Of a stretch of 14,378 nt of DNA, positions 13,737 through 14,378 are shown piece after piece (the first letter of the stretch is position 1; the number at the start of each line of letters is the position of its first letter). A model generated the notes under the pieces. That model saw only the letters and a list, made by a program, of their open reading frames with translations, had not been told where the DNA came from and ran no database searches. Origin of the DNA: Chryseobacterium sp. UBA6632 (GTDB taxonomy: Bacteria; Bacteroidota; Bacteroidia; Flavobacteriales; Weeksellaceae); assembly GCA_002455915.1 (NCBI GenBank), contig DKLU01000347.1:1-14378 (forward strand). Reading direction: 5' to 3'. A program made the translations under genes and the position numbers.

Positions 13737-14378
13737 TTAATTATGATGCTTAAGATCCAGTTTTATCTTCTTCATATCTTCCAATTCATGAACAGGTCTT
13801 TCAATATCATAAGGAATCGGCATTTTTGAAAACATCTGAAAATACAATAAACATGCATTTTTCCACCAAACGGCATCCTTCACCTAAATTTTTAATTTAG
13901 ACTGAACCGACCTAAACCTTTCCGCATCAACATACTTTTCCATTTTATCCCAAGTCTTCTGATATTCACGAACGTTCTGAACGCCCATATCATATTTGAA
14001 AGCCAATTCTTCCCACAATGTCTTTCCATTTTTCATTTTATAATTCCACGGAACATGATGAAACCATAAGATCAAATTTTCCGGACAGGTTTCTATATTT
14101 CCATAGATATTATTTAATGGAGAAAAATATTGCGAAACGGCATCACTTCCCGTTTTCGTTCTGTCAAACCCAATTCCGTTGGCATCTGCTTTATGATAAT
14201 AAACCGGCGACCAGTCAGGTCTTCCACCTTGATAATCTCCCCAAGGTTCGGATCCGTAATGATGTCCCGACGCAAAAATATGGTGAAGTCCTTAAGGCAT
14301 CATATAATCAACCGCCGTTTCGCGTGAAGAAAGCATCATGTAACATGACAAATATAAAAATTCAGTTGAATAAAAAAA
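13737..14378 (-). pseudogene. GH67 alpha-glucuronidase, C-terminal part with two in-frame stops (5' end outside window)
   Basis: Reading the minus strand from the window edge gives one continuous frame of GH67 C-terminal sequence: YMMLSSRETAVDYMMP, stop, GLHHIFASGHHYGSEPWGDY, then RPDWSPVYYHKADANGIGFD, SDAVSQYFSPLN, NLILWFHHVPWNYKMKNGKT, and finally KDAVWWKNACLLYFQMFSKM. GH67 enzymes cleave 4-O-methyl-glucuronic acid from xylan fragments. Two codons are stops: TAA at 14294-14292, where a Leu (TTA) is expected in MMP-L-GLHH, and TAG at 13886-13884, where Gln (CAG) is expected in KLKI-Q-VKDAVWW. Both are single-base changes, with no frameshift, and the protein beyond each stays well conserved up to the natural TAA at 13739-13737. 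Either a young pseudogene or sequencing errors. The N-terminal catalytic part is outside the window. Confidence 0.85.

Noticed and set aside
1..14378. CRISPR arrays, tRNA or rRNA genes, insertion sequences, integrase genes
   Set aside because: I found no regularly spaced repeats, cloverleaf sequences, transposase or recombinase motifs, or terminal inverted repeats with target duplications anywhere in the window.

Overview
The window looks like chromosomal DNA from a Flavobacteriia member of the Bacteroidota, most likely Chryseobacterium or a close Weeksellaceae relative. Reasons: an AT-rich genome; a TonB-dependent receptor directly followed by a DUF4249 lipoprotein; starts without clear Shine-Dalgarno sequences; promoters of the Bacteroidota TTG / TAnnTTTG type; and a Bacteroidota-type GH67 alpha-glucuronidase. 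The genus is inferred from protein character and was not checked by a database search.

Left part (1-2646): the 3' end of a TonB-dependent outer-membrane receptor gene, its DUF4249 surface lipoprotein partner 3 bp downstream, a strong terminator, a patch of degenerate dispersed repeat, and a convergent Cof-type HAD phosphatase gene.

Centre (2913-10883): a tightly packed rightward cluster of eight genes, some overlapping. In order: an unrecognised 356-aa protein without signal peptide; a DUF4280 PAAR-like tip protein; a 945-aa signal-less protein with a glycine-rich beta-type C-terminus; a lipoprotein; two tiny membrane proteins; and two more lipoproteins that are close paralogs. By architecture this reads as a delivery cassette of a contractile injection system (type VI secretion type iii, or an extracellular contractile injection system): adaptor or chaperone candidate, spike tip, large effector, then a bank of envelope-located candidate immunity proteins. 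All three lipoproteins appear to share one fold. The two closest copies are about 96% identical over their N-terminal half but divergent in a 70-residue middle block. No sheath, tube, baseplate or VgrG genes are present, so this is an orphan effector island. From about 5.58 kb to 10.88 kb it is markedly more AT-rich than its surroundings.

Right part (11063-14378): a small hypothetical gene; an AraC-family regulator gene on the minus strand, with a good promoter and an inverted repeat lying over it; a divergent gene for a secreted two-domain beta-sandwich protein with its own promoter and terminator; about 550 bp of non-coding DNA full of dispersed repeat fragments; and the 3' part of a GH67 alpha-glucuronidase gene on the minus strand, interrupted by two in-frame stop codons.

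The most interesting content is the orphan DUF4280-effector-immunity cassette, followed by the pattern of divergence among its lipoproteins and the doubly interrupted GH67 gene.
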